From Pseudomonas sp. MF4836 (GTDB taxonomy: Bacteria; Pseudomonadota; Gammaproteobacteria; Pseudomonadales; Pseudomonadaceae), in assembly GCF_002018875.1 (NCBI RefSeq), contig NZ_MVOL01000024.1, forward strand, positions 1 through 55,127: DNA of 55,127 bases, given 5' to 3'. Of this stretch, positions 17,211 to 25,697 are shown piece by piece. Numbering within the stretch: position 1 is the stretch's first letter; each line of letters opens with the position of its first letter. The notes beneath the pieces are model-generated. The model was given only the letters and a program-made list of their open reading frames with translations. It was not told the origin of the DNA and made no database searches. Made by a program: the position numbers and the translations under genes.

Positions 17211-18047
17211 ATGGCTTTAGTCGGGCGCTACAACAGTTTGCAAGTGGTTAAACACACTAACTTTGGTTTGTATCTGGACGGTGGGGCGGACGGCGAGATA
17301 TTGCTGCCTAATCGTTATATTCCCAAAGATATTCCCAGTGAAGACGAAGACTGGCTCAATGTTTTTGTTTATCTGGACAGTGCAGACAAACTCATCGCAA
17401 CTACTGAAAAACCGAAAGTTCAAGTCGGTGAGTTCGCCAGTCTTAAAGTCGTTGAAGTTAACAGCATCGGTGTATTCCTCGATTGGGGTTTGCCCAAGGA
17501 TCTGTTGCTGCCGTACTCCGAAGAAAAGCGCCAGATGACCGCCGGCGAGTACTGCGTGGTGCACGTCTATCTCGACAAGCACACCCGCCGTATCACCGCC
17601 ACCGCGCGTCTTGACCGCTACCTGGACAAGACCCCGGCCAACTACCAGCCGGGTCAGGAAGTCGACTTGCTGGTGGCCGAAGCCACCGACATGGGCTTCA
17701 AGGCGATCATCAACAACAAGCACTGGGGGCTGATCCACAAGAACGAAGTGTTCAAGTTCCTGCGCCCGGGCAAAGAAGAAAAAGGCTTTATCAAAGAAGT
17801 TCGTGGTGACGGCAAGATCAGCCTGAGCCTGCAACCGGTGGGCGAAGAAGCTTCCACCAGCCTGAACTCGAAGATCCTCGCCAAGTTGCGTGAAAACAAC
17901 GGCACCTTGCCGGTCAGCGACAAGAGCGACCCGACCGTGATCAGCAGTTTGTTCGGTGTCAGCAAAGGCAACTTCAAGAAGGCCATCGGCGCGCTGTATA
18001 AGCAGGGTCAGATCGTGATCCATGCCGATCGCATTGAACTAAGCTGA
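17211..18047 (+). CDS. cvfB: CvfB-family S1-like RNA-binding protein
   Basis: A 278-residue protein made of S1-like OB folds followed by a C-terminal winged helix. The first two S1-like units start V-G-R-Y-N-S-L-Q-V-V-K (residues 3-60) and V-G-E-F-A-S-L-K-V-V (about 75-130). A third includes V-D-L-L-V-A-E-A-T-D-M-G-F-K-A-I-I (about 150-215), and the last 55 residues form the winged helix (I-S-S-L-F-G-V-S-K-G-N-F-K-K-A-I-G-A-L-Y). This order matches CvfB (virulence factor B), an RNA-binding regulator. ATG 17211 is chosen over 17196; both share the same ribosome-binding region. It is followed by the DUF2177 gene after 29 bases. Confidence 0.88.
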   Translation: MALVGRYNSLQVVKHTNFGLYLDGGADGEILLPNRYIPKDIPSEDEDWLNVFVYLDSADKLIATTEKPKVQVGEFASLKVVEVNSIGVFLDWGLPKDLLLPYSEEKRQMTAGEYCVVHVYLDKHTRRITATARLDRYLDKTPANYQPGQEVDLLVAEATDMGFKAIINNKHWGLIHKNEVFKFLRPGKEEKGFIKEVRGDGKISLSLQPVGEEASTSLNSKILAKLRENNGTLPVSDKSDPTVISSLFGVSKGNFKKAIGALYKQGQIVIHADRIELS

Positions 18048-18076
18048 GCGGGACCCCACTGAACAGGCCATTCGAC

Positions 18077-18490
18077 ATGCGACTCCGGCTGATTGCCTAT
18101 TTCGGCACATTGCTCGCGTTTCTGCTGCTCGACGGCCTTTGGCTGGGCCTGTTGATGGGGCCGACCTACAAGGCGCTGCTGGGTTCGCTGATGCTCGACC
18201 AGCCGCTGCTGGCCCCCGCAGCGCTGTTTTATCTGCTGTATGTCCTGGGTTGCCTGGTGTTTGCGGTACAGCCGGCGCTGGCTCGGGGCAGTTGGCTGCA
18301 CAGTACGCGGCTCGGTGCTTTGCTCGGGCTGGTGGCCTACGGCACCTATGACCTGAGCAACTGGTCGACCCTGCACGGCTGGTCGGCGCAGTTGGCCTTG
18401 TTGGACATGGCCTGGGGCACCTTCGCCAGCGCTGTCGCCTGCAGTATCGGCTATGCCTGTGCGCGGCGCTTTGGCGATCTTCGCGCTTAG
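18077..18490 (+). CDS. DUF2177-family membrane protein
   Basis: A 137-residue inner-membrane protein with four hydrophobic segments (about 5-28, 42-65, 78-95 and 105-128). The family signature W-L-G-L-L-M-G-P-T-Y and Y-G-T-Y-D-L-S-N-W-S-T-L agree with DUF2177, which has no known biochemical role. It lies 29 bases after cvfB and is probably in the same transcript. A gap of about 160 bases to the next gene holds no recognisable feature. Confidence 0.85.
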   Translation: MRLRLIAYFGTLLAFLLLDGLWLGLLMGPTYKALLGSLMLDQPLLAPAALFYLLYVLGCLVFAVQPALARGSWLHSTRLGALLGLVAYGTYDLSNWSTLHGWSAQLALLDMAWGTFASAVACSIGYACARRFGDLRA

Positions 18491-18651
18491 CCGGTCTTGC
18501 CTTGTGCCGCCACGGATGTGGATGGCCGGCGATGTCCTGGCAATGCCTTTTCGTACACCCACCTGAGTCTGTTTCGCCACGCAGCCATCGCGAGGCTTTT
18601 TCGTTTTTGTCGAGTAACTGCCATGTCGTTGATTAACGTTGAGTGTTTGCG

Positions 18652-19575
18652 GTGAGCACCGAGCGGCGTAGCGCCGATGGCTTTGCCCTGCAAGTGATGC
18701 TGGGGCTGTGCCTGATCTGGGGCGTGCAGCAGGTGATGATCAAGTGGGCGGCGGCCGATATTGCACCGGTGATGCAGGCTGCGGCGCGCTCCGGGATTTC
18801 CGCGCTGCTGGTGGCCTTGTTGATGTGCTGGAAGGGCGGCTGGTCGCAGATCGGCAGCACCTGGCGTGGCGGCTTGCTGGCCGGCAGCCTGTTCGGCCTG
18901 GAGTTTCTGTTTATCGCCGAAGGCCTGCAGCTGACCAGCGCCGCCCATATGTCGGTGTTTCTGTACACCGCGCCGATCTTTACCGCGCTGGGGGTGAACT
19001 GGCTGTTGCCCAGTGAGCGCCTGCGGCCCCTGCAGTGGCTGGGGATTCTGCTGGCGTTTATCGGCATCAGCATTGCCTTTGCCGGCGGCATATCCCTGGA
19101 GAACCTGGACCGGCGCATGTTGCTGGGCGACACCTTGGGCCTGCTGGCCGGCATGGCCTGGGGCGCGACCACTGTGGTCGTGCGTGCCTCGCGGCTGTCC
19201 GAGGCGCCGGCGACCCTGACCCTGTTCTATCAATTGATCGTCGGCTTTGTCGGCCTGCTGCTGATTGCTGCGCTGAGCGGGCAGATCAGCCATGTCAGCC
19301 TGACCCCGGTGGCGGTCGCCAGTGTGTTGTTCCAGGGGCTGGTGGTGTCGTTTTTCAGCTACCTGACCTGGTTCTGGCTGCTGCGGCGTTATCTGGCGGC
19401 CAACCTGGCGGTGTTCTCCTTCATGACCCCGCTGTTCGGCGTGACCTTTGGGGTGGTGCTGCTCGGTGAGCCCCTGAGCTTCAACTTCGTGATGGGCGCG
19501 GTGCTGGTGCTGTTGGGCATTACGTTCGTCAGCGCCGAACAGTGGTTGCGCCGACGTATTCGCCGCTTTCTGTAA
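18652..19575 (+). CDS. EamA/DMT-family transporter
   Basis: A 307-residue inner-membrane protein with ten hydrophobic segments and two EamA repeats (about 12-140 and 150-290). It has the typical first-helix pattern L-G-L-C-L-I-W-G-V-Q-Q and W-G-A-T-T-V-V-V at the start of repeat two. The start is uncertain: GTG 18652 (M-S-T-E-R) and GTG 18643 lie 9 bases apart and neither has a strong ribosome-binding site. Its last 47 bases overlap the 3' end of the convergent MFS gene. The substrate is unknown. Confidence 0.82.
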   Translation: MSTERRSADGFALQVMLGLCLIWGVQQVMIKWAAADIAPVMQAAARSGISALLVALLMCWKGGWSQIGSTWRGGLLAGSLFGLEFLFIAEGLQLTSAAHMSVFLYTAPIFTALGVNWLLPSERLRPLQWLGILLAFIGISIAFAGGISLENLDRRMLLGDTLGLLAGMAWGATTVVVRASRLSEAPATLTLFYQLIVGFVGLLLIAALSGQISHVSLTPVAVASVLFQGLVVSFFSYLTWFWLLRRYLAANLAVFSFMTPLFGVTFGVVLLGEPLSFNFVMGAVLVLLGITFVSAEQWLRRRIRRFL

Positions 19576-20740
19576 GGGTTGCGCAGGCTTTCGGGCTCTT
19601 GCCGGCAAGCCGCTGGCGGCTTAACAGCAACGCCCCCGCCAGCAGCAGGCCCCCGCCGGCGATGATCAGCGCCGGGTGCAGGTCGCCGCTGTAATGGCTG
19701 CTCAGGGCCGCGAGCAGCGGACCACTCAACTGGCCAATGGCGAAGCAGGCGGTCAACAGCCCGGCGTTGCGCTGGGTGGCATGGGGCGCGATCTCCCGTG
19801 AGCGCTGCATCACCAATTGCATGCAGGCCAGGAACGAAGTCCCGCACAGGATCACCCCCAGTACCAGCCCGGTGCCATCGCCCAGCAGGCAGGCGAAGAC
19901 CCCGGCAGCTTGCATCCACAGCGTTGCCATCAGCCAATAGCGGGTTGCCCCGGGGCTGGCGCGGCGCAGGCTGACCAGCAATACCCCGAGCGCCGCCGTC
20001 AGGCCGAAACAGGGCCAGAACAGGTCTGCCTGCCACTGGCCTTGGAAATGCGCGCTGGCCATCTGCGAAAGAAAGGTCGCCGGGATGATGTAGCCCAGGC
20101 CGTACAGGCCGTAGATCAGCCCCAGGCGGGGGATTTCCCGGCCCTCGGCAGTAGCAGGCGCGGGCGCGGTGAGCGGCATGGATTCGGGCTGCGGGAGGAT
20201 CGGCAGGATCACCAGCAGCATCAGCAAACCGACCGCGGCATACACCAGCCAGAGCATGGCCGAACTTTGCCCGAGCAGGTTCGAGCCCAGCACCAGCAAC
20301 CCGGTCAGAAAGATACCCAGGCCCGGCCCGGCAAATACCAGGGCGCCGAGCCGTGGCCGACCGGCTGCCTGGGCCAGGGGCTGGCTCAGGGCGGTGATCA
20401 TCACCAGCACCCAGGCGCTGGCTACCCCGGTGCCGAAGCGCAGCAGCAAGTGTGCCCAGAAGCCTTGGGCCCAGAACGAGGCCAGGGTCAGCAGCACGCA
20501 CAACCACAGGCCGCCGAGCAGGCGCTGGCGAACCTGGCGAGGGCGTCGGGCAAACATTGCATCCAGGGCGCCCAACAGGTAGCCCAGGTAATTGGCGGCG
20601 GCGATCAGGCCGGCGGCGGTCAGGTCGATCTGGCCTTCGCTGAGCAGATGGGGCAACTGCGGGGTGAGGGCAAAACGGCCAATGCCCATGGCCATCATCA
20701 AGGCGATAAAGCTGGCGAGCAGGCGAATCAGCGGGGACAT
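19529..20740 (-). CDS. YbfB/YjiJ-family MFS transporter
   Basis: A 403-residue inner-membrane protein with twelve hydrophobic segments. The N-terminal block M-A-M-G-I-G-R-F-A-L-T-P-Q-L-P and A-G-L-I-A-A-A-N-Y-L-G-Y-L-L-G-A are characteristic of the YbfB/YjiJ branch of the major facilitator superfamily. A short basic C-terminal tail follows. It is divergent from a LysR gene 103 bases away, which is the obvious candidate regulator. The 3' end overlaps the EamA gene by 47 bases. The substrate is unknown; export of small molecules is the usual inference. Confidence 0.88.
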   Translation of the reverse strand: MSPLIRLLASFIALMMAMGIGRFALTPQLPHLLSEGQIDLTAAGLIAAANYLGYLLGALDAMFARRPRQVRQRLLGGLWLCVLLTLASFWAQGFWAHLLLRFGTGVASAWVLVMITALSQPLAQAAGRPRLGALVFAGPGLGIFLTGLLVLGSNLLGQSSAMLWLVYAAVGLLMLLVILPILPQPESMPLTAPAPATAEGREIPRLGLIYGLYGLGYIIPATFLSQMASAHFQGQWQADLFWPCFGLTAALGVLLVSLRRASPGATRYWLMATLWMQAAGVFACLLGDGTGLVLGVILCGTSFLACMQLVMQRSREIAPHATQRNAGLLTACFAIGQLSGPLLAALSSHYSGDLHPALIIAGGGLLLAGALLLSRQRLAGKSPKACATLTESGEYVGATTVRR

Positions 20741-20786
20741 GGTCAGGGTTCCATCAGTGGAGCAGTGACCGTCAGGCTAGGATCGA

Positions 20787-20813
20787 TTGACTTTCTTTAA
20801 AAATGAATAATAT
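20787..20813 (+). promoter_or_regulatory. Possible promoter of the LysR gene
   Basis: TTGACT (20787-20792) and TAATAT (20808-20813) resemble sigma-70 elements with a slightly short 15-base spacing in an AT-rich stretch. They lie about 30 bases upstream of the GTG at 20844, inside the divergent region shared with the MFS gene. Confidence 0.4.
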
Positions 20814-20843
20814 TAAGCAACTTGTTCACTTTTGGAGAGTATC

Positions 20844-21749
20844 GTGGAATTCAGCCAGCTCCGCATCTTCCAGGCTGTGGCCGAGGAGGGTTCCATTACC
20901 CGCGCGGCCGAGCGTCTGCATCGGGTGCCGTCCAACCTCTCTACCCGGCTCAAGCAGTTGGAGGAGCAATTGGGCGTCGAGCTGTTTCTGCGGGAGCGGC
21001 AGCGGCTGCTGCTCTCGCCGGCGGGCAAGGTGCTGCTCGATTACAGCCTGCGCTTGTTCGCCCTGCACGATGAGGCCCAGGCCGCGCTGCAAGGAGGGCA
21101 GCCTGCGGGCGTCTTCGTGCTGGGCACCATGCACAGCTCGGCAGCCATCCAGTTGCCGCCGCTGCTGGCGCGTTATCACCGCACCTATCCGATGGTGAAC
21201 CTGCAGGTGCAGTCGGCCCCCAGCGGTGAGTTGCTGGAGGGCCTGCTGACCGGGCGCCTGGATGCGGCCCTGGTCGACGGTCCGCTGCAGTTGGCGGGGC
21301 TGGACGGTGTACCCCTGTGCGATGAAACCCTGGTGCTGATCAGTGAAGCGGGCCACCCACCGGTGCGCAGCGCCCGCGACGTCGAGGGCCGGGCGGTATT
21401 TACCTTTCGTCGGGGCTGCTCCTATCGCATGCGCCTGGAGTCCTGGTTTGCCCATGACCACGCGACCATGGGCCGGGCCATGGAGATCGAGTCCTACCAG
21501 GGCATGCTCGCCTGTGTGATTGCCGGTTCAGGGGTGGCGATGATGACGCAGTCGATGCTGGCCAGCCTGCCGGGGCGGGAGAGTGTCGCGGTGCACACCC
21601 TGGCCGAGCCGTTCGCCAGCGCCACCACCTGGTTGATGTGGCGCAAGGGCATGCTCGGCGCCAACCTCACGGCATGGATCGAACTGCAGGAAGCCGCCAA
21701 GGCCGAAGCGGCGGTGGATGGCTGCTCTTTAAGAAAAGTCCACGGATGA
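20844..21749 (+). CDS. LysR-family regulator, divergent from the MFS gene
   Basis: A 301-residue protein with the LysR HTH (residues 1-60, F-S-Q-L-R-I-F-Q-A-V-A-E-E-G-S-I-T-R-A-A-E-R-L-H) and effector domain (about 90-290). The GTG at 20844 has GGAGAG 5 bases upstream and starts directly at the HTH; a TTG at 20832 is less likely. The T-R-A-A-E-R-L-H-R-V-P-S-N-L-S-T-R-L segment is typical of the PtrR-like subgroup, but I would not name it. Its position suggests control of the adjacent MFS transporter gene. Confidence 0.88.
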   Translation: MEFSQLRIFQAVAEEGSITRAAERLHRVPSNLSTRLKQLEEQLGVELFLRERQRLLLSPAGKVLLDYSLRLFALHDEAQAALQGGQPAGVFVLGTMHSSAAIQLPPLLARYHRTYPMVNLQVQSAPSGELLEGLLTGRLDAALVDGPLQLAGLDGVPLCDETLVLISEAGHPPVRSARDVEGRAVFTFRRGCSYRMRLESWFAHDHATMGRAMEIESYQGMLACVIAGSGVAMMTQSMLASLPGRESVAVHTLAEPFASATTWLMWRKGMLGANLTAWIELQEAAKAEAAVDGCSLRKVHG

Positions 21750-21873
21750 TTCAGATTAATCCGGTAACAGATCATTGCGATCTAGGGCGAGCAATGCGTA
21801 GGACTTAGGACTATTATCAGTGCGAAGCGGCCAAAGAATCCCGTCGCTCGGCATGACCCTTAAGGGGGGCGCT

Positions 21874-22002
21874 ATGAAAGACAAACTGCAAAACTGGCTT
21901 CACGACCTTGGCGTCGCATTGGGCCTGATCGAGCCACCGTTGCAGCCGGTGCCGATTCGTACGGACGACGACCAACGACGTCGGCAGCAAAAACGCCGCT
22001 GA
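21874..22002 (+). CDS. Small basic conserved protein (42 residues)
   Basis: The protein runs M-K-D-K-L-Q-N-W-L-H-D-L-G-V-A-L-G-L-I-E, then a Pro-rich linker (P-P-L-Q-P-V-P-I) and a very basic tail (R-R-R-Q-Q-K-R-R). A strong ribosome-binding site (AAGGGGGG) lies 6 bases before the ATG and a rho-independent terminator follows, which supports a real short gene. An amphipathic N-terminal helix and a basic tail could suit membrane or nucleic-acid contact. I recall conserved homologues in Pseudomonas, but no function. Confidence 0.65.
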   Translation: MKDKLQNWLHDLGVALGLIEPPLQPVPIRTDDDQRRRQQKRR

Positions 22003-22014
22003 TCGGGTCGATGT

Positions 22015-22046
22015 GGAGCAAGCGCAAGGCTTGCTCCTCTACTTTT
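22015..22046 (+). terminator. Rho-independent terminator of the 42-residue gene
   Basis: GGAGCAAGC (22015-22023) pairs with GCTTGCTCC (22029-22037) around GCAAG, followed by TCTACTTTT. Confidence 0.75.
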
Positions 22047-22110
22047 CAACCCGCGCCTAGGATGTGGCTACGTCCCTATAGGCGCACTCCCAGTATTTCC
22101 ACCTTGATGT

Positions 22111-22362
22111 TCAGTGCCTGGAAATCTTCAGCAAAAACTGACTGAGGTCATTGGCCGTGCTCGCGGCCTTGAGCAGTTGATCTTCCTCGTGGGTAAACGC
22201 TGTCAGTCCGAACTCATCTTCCAGATGGAAAATCAATTCCTCCAGATCCTGCTTGTCCAGGCCCAGCGTTTGCAGGTCGAGTTGGTCGTCGAACGGCTGG
22301 TTGCGCTCCAGCAGGCGGTGGATGTAGTCGCGCACGACTTGGCGCACATGGGCGCGTTTCAT
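22111..22362 (-). CDS. Acyl-carrier-protein-like protein lacking the carrier serine
   Basis: An 83-residue acidic helical protein with the ACP pattern: V-V-R-D-Y-I near the start, L-Q-T-L-G-L-D-x-x-D-L-E-E-L-I-F-H-L-E-D-E-F-G at residues 31-52, and a C-terminal helix. Where ACPs have the Asp-Ser-Leu site for phosphopantetheine, this protein has Asp36-Lys37-Gln38, so it cannot be loaded in the usual way. The ATG at 22362 has GGAG upstream. It may act as a structural or regulatory ACP mimic. It is monocistronic, with a gap of about 310 bases to the next gene. Confidence 0.72.
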   Translation of the reverse strand: MKRAHVRQVVRDYIHRLLERNQPFDDQLDLQTLGLDKQDLEELIFHLEDEFGLTAFTHEEDQLLKAASTANDLSQFLLKISRH

Positions 22363-22605
22363 GACCGGGGCTCCGGCAGACAATCCAATGGGGCGCTTGC
22401 GCAGCAGGGGGGATGGCATGGGGGGATGGTGCCGAGTGGCAAGTCAAAGGCGTTCATGAGCACCTCGGGTCTTATTGTTATTTACCCTTGGCCGCGACCG
22501 GCGGAGCTGGTGCGGTGCTAGTCGCAGTACAGCACAGGTTGCTCGGGCTTGCCGCGAGCCTGGGTGTGCCCTTGACGGGTAGGCGTACGGCGCTTTTCCC
22601 CAGGC

Positions 22606-22640
22606 AAAAAAAACGGGTGCAGCCTCCGACGCTGCACCCG
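22606..22640 (-). terminator. Terminator at the end of the gbu transporter operon
   Basis: On the minus strand, CGGGTGCAGC (22640-22631) pairs with GCTGCACCCG (22623-22614) and is followed by eight T residues (22613-22606). It lies 34 bases after the sodium/solute symporter stop codon. Nothing else is recognisable in 22363-22605. Confidence 0.9.
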
Positions 22641-22673
22641 CTGAAGAAACTCCCAAAAATGTCCGAATTCAGC

Positions 22674-24053
22674 TTAAACCGCGTTGGCCAGGGGAGCCGG
22701 GCGGCGGGACAGCAGGCTGACCACCACGAAGCTGATCAGGCCGACAGCCAGGCTGTAGTAGATCGGTGTGTTTGCGTCCAGGCCGTCCTTGATCATGAAC
22801 ACCAGAGCCGTGGCGAAACCCAGGCCCATGCTGGCGATGGCGCCGGAGGTGGTTGCGCGCTTCCAGAAAATCGCTCCGATCAGCGGAATCAGCATGCCGC
22901 CCACCAACAGGTTGTAGGCCAGGGTCAGGGCGCTGATCACGTCGTTGACCACCAGGGCGATGCCCAGCACCACGATCCCGGTGAGGAAGGTGAACAGGCG
23001 GTTGATGCCCAGGCTCGACTGTTTGCCGCCACGCAGTTTCGGCAGCAGGTCTTCGGTCAGTGTGGTGGAGGCGGCGAGCAGGCCGGCGCTGGCGGTGGAC
23101 ATCATGGCGGCCAGTGCGGCAGCGATCACCAGGCCACGGATACCGTCCGGCAGCGAGGCTTTGACGATGGCGGCAAAGGCGTTGTTGACGTTGTCCAGGT
23201 CCGGCAGCAGCACGTGGGCGGCCATACCGATCAGGGCGCAGGCCAGGCCGTAGATGATGCAGTAGACGCCGGCGACGGTGCCTGCGTACTGGGCCACTTT
23301 ATCGGTCTTGGCGGTGAACACCCGTTGCCAGATGTCCTGGCCGATCAGGATGCCGAAGAAGTAGATCATGAAGTAGGTGATGATCGTGTCCCAGCCGATG
23401 GTGGTGAAGCTGAAGCTCGAGGCCGGCAGCTTGCTCACCAGTTCGTCCCAGCCGCCGACGCGGTACAGGCAGATCGGCAACAGGATAAACATCAGGCCCA
23501 CGGTCTTGATCACGAACTGCACGATGTCGGTCAGGGTCAGCGACCACATGCCGCCGATCGCCGAATACACCACCACCACGCCACCGCCGAGCAGGACCGA
23601 GATCCAGAACGGCAGGCCGAACAGCACTTGCAGCACGGTGCCGATGGCCAGGATCGAGGTCACGCCGATCATCAGCGCGTACGCCAGCATGATCACCGCG
23701 CTGGCCTGGCGCGCCATGGGGTTGTAGCGCTTTTCCAGGACCTGGGTCACGGTGAAGATCCGCAGCTTGAGCAGCGGTTTGGCCAGGAACAGGTTCAGCG
23801 CAATGATACCCAGGCCCAGTGCGGCGCACAGCCAGAACCCGGAGATGCCATGCACATAACCCAGGCGCACGGTGCCAACGGTCGAGGCGCCACCCAGCAC
23901 GGTCGCGGCCATGGTGCCCATGTACAGCGTCGGGCCCAGGTTGCGGCCGGCCACCAGGTAGTCCTCGTGGGTCTTGGCCTTGCGCATGCCGTAGTAGCCG
24001 AGCACCAGCATTGCGGCAGCGTAGATAAGTACGACAAATAGATCTAAAGCCAT
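22674..24053 (-). CDS. Sodium:solute symporter, gbu locus
   Basis: A 459-residue SSS-family inner-membrane transporter with about twelve hydrophobic helices. It carries the family N-terminal block (A-G-R-N-L-G-P-T-L-Y-M-G-T-M-A-A-T) and the conserved G-G-A-S-T-V-G near residue 55 and A-A-L-A-A-M-M-S-T-A-S-A near 310. It is the last gene of a four-gene unit ending with guanidinobutyrase. The same order occurs at PA1418-PA1421 in P. aeruginosa (from memory). Uptake of 4-guanidinobutyrate or a related guanidino compound or product is a context-based inference. Confidence 0.9.
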   Translation of the reverse strand: MALDLFVVLIYAAAMLVLGYYGMRKAKTHEDYLVAGRNLGPTLYMGTMAATVLGGASTVGTVRLGYVHGISGFWLCAALGLGIIALNLFLAKPLLKLRIFTVTQVLEKRYNPMARQASAVIMLAYALMIGVTSILAIGTVLQVLFGLPFWISVLLGGGVVVVYSAIGGMWSLTLTDIVQFVIKTVGLMFILLPICLYRVGGWDELVSKLPASSFSFTTIGWDTIITYFMIYFFGILIGQDIWQRVFTAKTDKVAQYAGTVAGVYCIIYGLACALIGMAAHVLLPDLDNVNNAFAAIVKASLPDGIRGLVIAAALAAMMSTASAGLLAASTTLTEDLLPKLRGGKQSSLGINRLFTFLTGIVVLGIALVVNDVISALTLAYNLLVGGMLIPLIGAIFWKRATTSGAIASMGLGFATALVFMIKDGLDANTPIYYSLAVGLISFVVVSLLSRRPAPLANAV

Positions 24054-24130
24054 GATGGCGTTTCTCCGATTATCTTTTTTATGGTGAAACTATTAGGTCA
24101 GGCAAGCGCCGGCCAGCCGGCGCCTTGAAC

Positions 24131-25642
24131 TCAGACGGTTTGGCCGAGGGCCGGTTTGGTGAGCGAATCCATGCCCTTGCTGCGTGGGTCGCCTGGACCG
24201 AACACCGCTGCCGGTTCCGGGAACAGGCCGAGTAGCACCAGGTACACCAGGGAGGCCAGGCCGAGGGTGACCGGCAGGCTGATGTCGATGCCGCCGGCCA
24301 GTTCGCCAAGCACCCCGACGAACTGCCCCGGCAGGTTGACGAAGCACAGGCCCACCAGCGCGCTGGGGATCCAGGCGCCGAGGCCGCGCCAGTTCCAGCC
24401 GTGCTGGAACCAGTAGCGGCCGCCTTGTTCGCCACGGGTGAAAACTTGCAGGTCATCCGGGCAGTAGAAGCCGCGCCGCACCAGCAGTCCGATGATCATG
24501 ATCACCATCCATGGCGTGGTGCAGGTGATGATCAGCACGGCGAAGGTCGACACGCTCTGTACCAGATTCGCCGCAAAGCGCCCGATAAAGATGAAGGCAA
24601 TCGACAGCACGCCGATCAGCAGGGTCGCCTTGACCCGCGACAGCAGGCGCGGGAACACGCTGGACATGTCCAGCCCGGTGCCATACAGCGACGTGGTGCC
24701 GGTGGACATGCCGCCGATCACCGCAATCAGGCACACCGGCAGGAAAAACCAGCTCGGCGAGACCGCCAGCAGCCCGCCGACGTAGTTGTTGGCGGCGATG
24801 TAGTCCGGCGCCTTGATCGCAACGATGGTCGCGGTGGCCAGGCCGAACAGGAAAGGGATCAGGGTTGCCAGTTGCGCCGCGATCACGGCCAGCATGATGC
24901 GTGCTTTCGGGGTTTCCCGCGGGATATAGCGCGACCAGTCGCCTAGGAAGGCGCCGAAGGAGATCGGGTTGCTCATGGCCACCAGCGCGGCGCCGATAAA
25001 GGCCGCCCAGAACCCGGCCTGGCCCATGGCGACGGTTCCGGCGAACTGGCTGTCGAAGGTCGGCGCGAAGGCGAAGATCCCCAGCAGGAACAACAGGCTC
25101 GCGGCCCACACCGCAATGCGGTTGACCCAGAGCATGAAGCGGAAACCGTAGATACACACCGTCAGCACCAGGATCGCAAACAGGCCGTAGGCCAGGCCCA
25201 GGCTCAGGTCGGTTTCCGGCAGGCCGATCAGGCGCTTGGCGCCACCGATCAGCGCATCCCCCGAGCTCCAGACCGAGAGCGAGAAGAAGGCGATGGCGGT
25301 CAGCAATGACAGGAACGAGCCGACGATCCGCCCGTGCACGCCAAAGTGCGCGCCGGAGGAGACGGCGTTGTTGGTGCCGTTGAGCGGGCCGAACAGGCCC
25401 ATGGGCGCCAGGATCAGCGCCCCGAGCACCACGCCGAGGACGATGGCCCAGACTCCGGCCTGGAACGACAGGCCGAACAACACCGGGAAGCTGCCGAGCA
25501 CGGCGGTGGCAAAGGTATTGGCGCCGCCGAAGATCAGACGAAACAGGTCGCCGGGGCCGGCGCTGCGTTCGTGATCGGGGATCTGTTCGACTCCGTTGGT
25601 TTCAATGCTGCTAAGGCTGTGTTCTTTGTTGTTGTTATTCAT
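24131..25642 (-). CDS. NCS1-family cytosine/purine-type permease, gbu locus
   Basis: A 503-residue inner-membrane transporter with twelve hydrophobic helices. The start region P-G-D-L-F-R-L-I-F-G-G-A-N-T-F-A-T-A and the later A-A-F-I-G-A-A-L-V-A-M-S-N-P and G-A-F-L-G-D-W-S-R-Y-I-P match NCS1/CodB-type permeases, here of the branch found next to gbuA. The N-terminal 20 residues are a hydrophilic tail. It sits between the SSS symporter and the NTF2-like gene on the same strand. Guanidinobutyrate uptake is inferred from the operon; the family otherwise handles nucleobases and related compounds. Confidence 0.88.
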   Translation of the reverse strand: MNNNNKEHSLSSIETNGVEQIPDHERSAGPGDLFRLIFGGANTFATAVLGSFPVLFGLSFQAGVWAIVLGVVLGALILAPMGLFGPLNGTNNAVSSGAHFGVHGRIVGSFLSLLTAIAFFSLSVWSSGDALIGGAKRLIGLPETDLSLGLAYGLFAILVLTVCIYGFRFMLWVNRIAVWAASLLFLLGIFAFAPTFDSQFAGTVAMGQAGFWAAFIGAALVAMSNPISFGAFLGDWSRYIPRETPKARIMLAVIAAQLATLIPFLFGLATATIVAIKAPDYIAANNYVGGLLAVSPSWFFLPVCLIAVIGGMSTGTTSLYGTGLDMSSVFPRLLSRVKATLLIGVLSIAFIFIGRFAANLVQSVSTFAVLIITCTTPWMVIMIIGLLVRRGFYCPDDLQVFTRGEQGGRYWFQHGWNWRGLGAWIPSALVGLCFVNLPGQFVGVLGELAGGIDISLPVTLGLASLVYLVLLGLFPEPAAVFGPGDPRSKGMDSLTKPALGQTV

Positions 25643-25697
25643 GATCTGCTCCGATCATCGAGGCGCGCCCATCGTGTGCGGGCGTCACCTGTATTGG

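Noticed and set aside
22413..24041. Long plus-strand frame opposite the sodium/solute symporter
   Set aside because: His/Gln/Ala-rich shadow of the transporter gene, with no membrane or domain pattern.
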